A stretch of DNA of 9,439 bases, from assembly GCA_008081175.1 (NCBI GenBank), contig VMCW01000089.1:1-9439 (forward strand), read 5' to 3'. Of this stretch, positions 6,412-9,439 are shown piece after piece (the first letter of the stretch is position 1; each line of letters opens with the position of its first letter). The notes under the pieces were generated by a model, which was given only the letters and a program-made list of their open reading frames with translations, was not told the origin of the DNA and did no database searches. A program made the position numbers and the translations under genes. Source of the stretch: Flavobacteriaceae bacterium (GTDB taxonomy: Bacteria > Bacteroidota > Bacteroidia > Flavobacteriales > Flavobacteriaceae).

Positions 6412-7374
6412 TTGAAAAATTTAAAATCCGCTTTCAAAGTTTTAATACCGCTCTCAATAGGGGTCTTTTTTATCTATTTAACAGTCAGCACTACAACAAA
6501 GGAAGAACAGCAACTCATCTTGAGTTATATTAAAAAAGCTGATTTTCGTTTTATCATGCTTTCGGTCTTCTTTGGTATATTAAGTCATCTTTCCAGAGCC
6601 TACAGATGGAAATTCTTACTCGCCCCTTTAGGGTATCGTCCAAGATTCATCAATGCTGTGCTCTCTGTGTTGATAGCTTATATTGCAAATTTAGGCATCC
6701 CAAGATCTGGAGAACTGTTGCGAGCAACCACCATGAGTTCCTATGAAAAAATTCCTTTTGAAAAACTTTTCGGAACCATCATAGCTGAACGTTTAGTTGA
6801 CCTCATTTTACTTATGTGCTTTATTCTCTTGTCGCTTTCACTTCAGTACGATCTAATCTTAACCGCCCTGAAAGAAAAACAAATCTCTCCTTCTCTTCTC
6901 GTTTTAGGATTGTTGTTTGTTTCATTCTCTTTTATAGCACTTCGCGCACTTTTCAAAAAAAATCAATCTCCCTTAATTTTACGAATCAAAACCTTTCTAA
7001 AAGGACTGGCAGAAGGAATACTCAGTATACGATCCATGCAAAATAAAGGAGCATTTATTGTGCACACTTTGTTCATTTGGTTTATGTACTTGGCTATGTT
7101 CTATGCCATCAAATGGACCGTTCCTGAAACAACTAGTCTGGGAATCAATGCCTTGCTACCTGCTTTTGTAATAGGAGGCCTAACCATTTCTGCAACCAAT
7201 GGAGGTATTGGTATTTACCCTTTTTCTGTAGCCTTAATGCTTTCTGCTTTTGGAATTTCCAACGAATCCGGTCTTGCTTTTGGTTGGATTATGTGGAGTT
7301 CACAGACACTTATGATTTTAGTCTTTGGTAGTCTTTCTTTTTTTATACTACCTTTAGTTAATCGCAAAAAATAA
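6412..7374 (+). CDS. YbhN/UPF0104-family integral membrane protein (lysylphosphatidylglycerol synthase TM-like, flippase-like)
   Basis: A 320-residue polytopic membrane protein with about eight hydrophobic segments (near 7-26, 45-63, 79-97, 123-147, 162-180, 213-233, 248-275 and 289-313). Family signatures are SRAYRWKFLL (61-70), the NLGIPRSGELLRATT region (93-107), GTIIAERLVDLI (121-132) and TISATNGGIGIYPF (258-271). It matches the membrane part of MprF-like proteins without the catalytic aminoacyl-transferase domain; members are suspected of moving or sensing lipid-linked substrates, and the role here is unknown. The start must be non-ATG: an in-frame TAG lies at 6400-6402, while the first in-frame ATG is codon 49 (6556) and would delete the first membrane helix. 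TTG at 6412, four bases after the panD stop and preceded by GAGG, is the best choice. The tight spacing suggests co-transcription with panD. Confidence 0.85.
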   Translation: MKNLKSAFKVLIPLSIGVFFIYLTVSTTTKEEQQLILSYIKKADFRFIMLSVFFGILSHLSRAYRWKFLLAPLGYRPRFINAVLSVLIAYIANLGIPRSGELLRATTMSSYEKIPFEKLFGTIIAERLVDLILLMCFILLSLSLQYDLILTALKEKQISPSLLVLGLLFVSFSFIALRALFKKNQSPLILRIKTFLKGLAEGILSIRSMQNKGAFIVHTLFIWFMYLAMFYAIKWTVPETTSLGINALLPAFVIGGLTISATNGGIGIYPFSVALMLSAFGISNESGLAFGWIMWSSQTLMILVFGSLSFFILPLVNRKK

Positions 7375-7382
7375 TCCCTTTG
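7375..7382 (+). promoter_or_regulatory. Weak -7-like element before radA
   Basis: TCCCTTTG directly follows the stop codon of the membrane protein gene and differs from TAnnTTTG only at the second base. The surrounding 14-mer (7371-7384) differs by one base from the one before panD (6040-6053). TTTAG at 7353-7357, 17 bases upstream, is a poor -33 candidate. radA may equally be read from upstream. Confidence 0.3.
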
Positions 7383-7389
7383 CAAGTAT

Positions 7390-8742
7390 ATGGCAAAAGT
7401 TAAAAAGACTTTTTTTTGTCAAAATTGCGGCACTCCTCATACCCAATGGCAGGGACAATGTCATGGATGCAAGGAGTGGAATACTATAGTAGAAGAAGTT
7501 GTTACTAAAGAACCCGCTATGGGCTGGGAGCCAAGTGGAGGTTCAAAAACAGCAAGCCCATTGCGAATGGATGCTATTGAAGTAAGTGCTCTCCCAAGAA
7601 TAAAAACAGGAGACGAGGAATTGGATCGTGTTCTTGGAGGAGGACTAGTTCCTGGGGCAGTCGTACTTTTAGGAGGAGAACCAGGAATAGGAAAATCTAC
7701 ACTTTTACTTCAACTGGCTCTTCAGCTGCAAAAAAAAGTACTGTACGTTTCTGGTGAAGAAAGTCAACAACAAATCAAACTTCGAGCAACTCGAATGGGA
7801 CTAAAACAAGACAACTGTTATGTTTTAAGTGAAACTCAAACCCAACAAATCTTCCAACAAATTCAAAAAGTACAGCCCGAACTCTTAATCATTGACTCTA
7901 TTCAAACTCTTCACACCAATCATATTGAAAGTGGTGCGGGTAGTGTTTCTCAAATAAGAACAACTACAGCAGAATTAATTCAATATGCCAAAACCACCGA
8001 TGTCCCAGTTGTTCTAGTGGGACACATTACAAAAGATGGGGCCATTGCAGGGCCCAAAATTTTGGAACATATGGTAGATACTGTCCTACAGTTTGAAGGG
8101 GATAGAAATCATTTGTACAGAATTTTAAGAGCTCAAAAAAACCGATTTGGTGCTACCTCTGAAATAGGAATCTATGAGATGATGTCTCAAGGGCTTCGAC
8201 AAGTAGCCAACCCCAGTGAGGTATTAATTTCGGAAAAGGAAAATTCCTTAAGTGGACATGCTATAGCAGCAACTGTAGAAGGGGTGCGTCCCCTTATGAT
8301 AGAGGTTCAAGCACTTGTTAGCACTGCCGTATATGGAACTCCCCAGAGAAGTAGTACCGGTTTCAACTCCAAACGTCTCAACATGCTCCTGGCTGTATTA
8401 GAAAAAAGAGCTGGTTTTGCTTTGGCAAGTAAGGATGTTTTTATCAATATCACAGGTGGTTTGACCATAGAAGATCCCGCATTAGATCTTGCAGTAATTG
8501 CAGCAATACTCTCTAGTTATCACGACGTACCCATTCCACAGCAGCTTTGTTTTGCAGCAGAAATTGGTCTTTCTGGTGAAATTAGACCCATAGCAAAAGT
8601 AGATCAACGCATTCAAGAAGCAGAAAAACTTGGATTTGAGGGTGTTGTGATTTCTCATTATGCCAAACACAGTGGAAGTCAAAAAACAATTAAAGTAACG
8701 CAACTTACCAAGGTAGAAAACCTTGTTAATTTTCTTTTTTAA
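7390..8742 (+). CDS. radA: DNA repair protein RadA (branch-migration ATPase)
   Basis: A 450-residue protein of normal RadA length with all three domains. The N-terminal C4 zinc finger has C10, C13, C24 and C27 with W20 and WN at 30-31. The RecA-like ATPase core has Walker A GGEPGIGKST (95-104), SGEES (121-125), Walker B LLIIDS (165-170) and the RadA-specific KNRFG motif (250-254). The C-terminal half is the Lon-protease-like domain, including DPALDLAVIAAILSS and the AAEIGLSGEIRPI region, which in RadA supports DNA binding and hexamer function rather than proteolysis. RadA helps extend and resolve recombination intermediates alongside RecA. It starts 15 bp after the membrane protein gene; its link to the pantothenate genes is positional only. 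No features are missing or odd. Confidence 0.97.
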   Translation: MAKVKKTFFCQNCGTPHTQWQGQCHGCKEWNTIVEEVVTKEPAMGWEPSGGSKTASPLRMDAIEVSALPRIKTGDEELDRVLGGGLVPGAVVLLGGEPGIGKSTLLLQLALQLQKKVLYVSGEESQQQIKLRATRMGLKQDNCYVLSETQTQQIFQQIQKVQPELLIIDSIQTLHTNHIESGAGSVSQIRTTTAELIQYAKTTDVPVVLVGHITKDGAIAGPKILEHMVDTVLQFEGDRNHLYRILRAQKNRFGATSEIGIYEMMSQGLRQVANPSEVLISEKENSLSGHAIAATVEGVRPLMIEVQALVSTAVYGTPQRSSTGFNSKRLNMLLAVLEKRAGFALASKDVFINITGGLTIEDPALDLAVIAAILSSYHDVPIPQQLCFAAEIGLSGEIRPIAKVDQRIQEAEKLGFEGVVISHYAKHSGSQKTIKVTQLTKVENLVNFLF

Positions 8743-8762
8743 AAGTACTTTTTTAAAAAAAG
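8734..8762. repeat. Direct repeat of CTTTTTTAAAA overlapping the end of radA
   Basis: CTTTTTTAAAA occurs at 8734-8744 and again at 8748-8758, separated by GTA. The second copy, extended to 8762, is nearly self-complementary. The first copy includes the last radA codons and its stop (8740-8742). An AT-only stem is a poor intrinsic terminator, but no better terminator exists between radA and gdhA. Confidence 0.5.
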
Positions 8763-8766
8763 AATA

Positions 8767-8774
8767 TATCTTCG
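8767..8774 (+). promoter_or_regulatory. Putative -7 box upstream of gdhA
   Basis: TATCTTCG fits TAnnTTTG with one change (C for the last T). It lies 20 bases before the gdhA ATG, leaving a short leader without a Shine-Dalgarno site. No clear TTG is present at the -33 position; the region there is T-rich. It suggests gdhA is transcribed separately from radA. Confidence 0.4.
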
Positions 8775-8794
8775 ATTGAAAGATTTATCGCGTT

Positions 8795-9439
8795 ATGAAA
8801 GACATTATTTCTCAATTCATCAATGAGGTCAATGCAAGAAATCAGAACGAACCTGAGTTCATGCAAGCTGTAACAGAGGTTGCAGAGACTGTAATCCCTT
8901 ACATCGTTCAGCATGACATTTATTACGGACAGAATATTTTATTGCGTATTGCAGAACCAGAGCGTGTAGTTTCCTTTCGAGTTGCGTGGATTGACGATAA
9001 AGAAGAAATTCAGGTCAATAGAGGATACCGTATCGAAATGAACTCAGCAATAGGGCCTTACAAAGGAGGTTTGCGTTTTCATCCCAGTGTAAACTTAAGC
9101 GTCTTAAAGTTTTTGGCCTTTGAACAAACTTTTAAAAACAGTTTAACTACCCTTCCTATGGGTGGCGGTAAGGGAGGTTCTGATTTTGATCCCAAGGGAA
9201 AATCCGATACCGAAATCATGCGTTTTTGTCAAAGTTTTATGACTGAGTTGTTCCGACATATTGGCCCCAACAGAGATATTCCAGCGGGGGACATAGGGGT
9301 AGGAAGTAGAGAAATTGGTTATTTGTTTGGTCAATACAAACGACTTAAAAATGAATTTACCGGGGTATTGACAGGAAAAGGGGTGAGTTGGGGAGGATCT
9401 CTTATTCGTCCAGAAGCTACTGGTTATGGCGTGGTCTAT
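8795..9439 (+). CDS. gdhA: NADP-type glutamate dehydrogenase, N-terminal 215 residues (cut by window end)
   Basis: The frame is open from the ATG at 8795 to the window end, giving 215 of the roughly 445 residues of a hexameric bacterial GDH. It interconverts 2-oxoglutarate plus ammonia and glutamate, here probably in the ammonia-assimilating direction. The substrate-binding domain is clear: RGYRIEMNSAIGPYKGGLRFHP (76-97) with K90, the FEQTFKNSLTTLPMGGGKGG region with K114 and the catalytic lysine K126, and PAGDIGVG with the catalytic aspartate D166. The final visible residues, RPEATGYGVVY, belong to the hinge just before the coenzyme domain. That domain is not seen, so NADP preference is inferred from similarity of the visible half to the NADP-linked GdhA subfamily. 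The truncation is an edge effect, not a broken gene. Confidence 0.95.
   Translation, partial: MKDIISQFINEVNARNQNEPEFMQAVTEVAETVIPYIVQHDIYYGQNILLRIAEPERVVSFRVAWIDDKEEIQVNRGYRIEMNSAIGPYKGGLRFHPSVNLSVLKFLAFEQTFKNSLTTLPMGGGKGGSDFDPKGKSDTEIMRFCQSFMTELFRHIGPNRDIPAGDIGVGSREIGYLFGQYKRLKNEFTGVLTGKGVSWGGSLIRPEATGYGVVY

Noticed and set aside
7390..8742. RadA as a Lon protease
   Set aside because: The zinc finger, RecA-type Walker motifs and KNRFG identify RadA; the Lon-like part is its normal C-terminal domain.
9143..9334. Minus-strand open frame inside gdhA
   Set aside because: The plus strand encodes the conserved GDH catalytic region here, so the opposite frame is a shadow.
1..9439. Mobile element, prophage, CRISPR or defence island
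   Set aside because: No transposase, integrase, terminal inverted repeats, spaced repeats or defence-type domains were seen, and the gene content is mostly housekeeping.

Overview
The window looks like chromosomal DNA of a member of the Flavobacteriaceae (Bacteroidota). It is AT-rich and starts lack clear Shine-Dalgarno sites. Several genes are preceded by TAnnTTTG-like -7 boxes, the Bacteroidota sigma-A form. The gene set also fits: a YpdA-family oxidoreductase, a DUF4270 lipoprotein, a one-domain glycogen-synthase-like protein, panC-panD, a YbhN-type membrane protein, radA and gdhA. No rRNA, tRNA, CRISPR, insertion sequence or phage gene is visible, and the coding is dense.

Left part (1-2464, plus strand): a YpdA-type FAD/NADPH oxidoreductase is followed 27 bp later by a GntP-family permease, and the two are probably co-transcribed. 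The permease converges on the next gene so tightly that the two TAA stops share one TTAA.

Middle part (2461-5103, minus strand): a two-gene unit. The first gene encodes a short protein matching only the N-terminal domain of glycogen synthase and lacking the KxGGL nucleotide-sugar motif. The second, 12 bp downstream, encodes a DUF4270 lipoprotein with a GTG start, a lipobox and an inserted run of Asp-rich calcium-binding-type (thrombospondin type 3-like) repeats.

Right part (5198-9439, plus strand): panC and panD provide two steps of pantothenate (hence coenzyme A) synthesis. They are followed by a multi-pass YbhN/UPF0104 protein that must use a non-ATG start, then radA (DNA recombination and repair), then the first 215 codons of an NADP-type glutamate dehydrogenase cut by the window edge. 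A 94 bp divergent intergenic region (5104-5197) carries promoter-like boxes facing both ways. Near-identical 14-mers containing -7-like sequence overlap the stop codons just before panD and radA, suggesting internal promoters with almost no leader.

Most genes are ordinary housekeeping genes. The most unusual part is the minus-strand pair: an apparently non-catalytic glycosyltransferase-like protein coupled to a predicted calcium-binding surface lipoprotein, neither with an established function that I know of.
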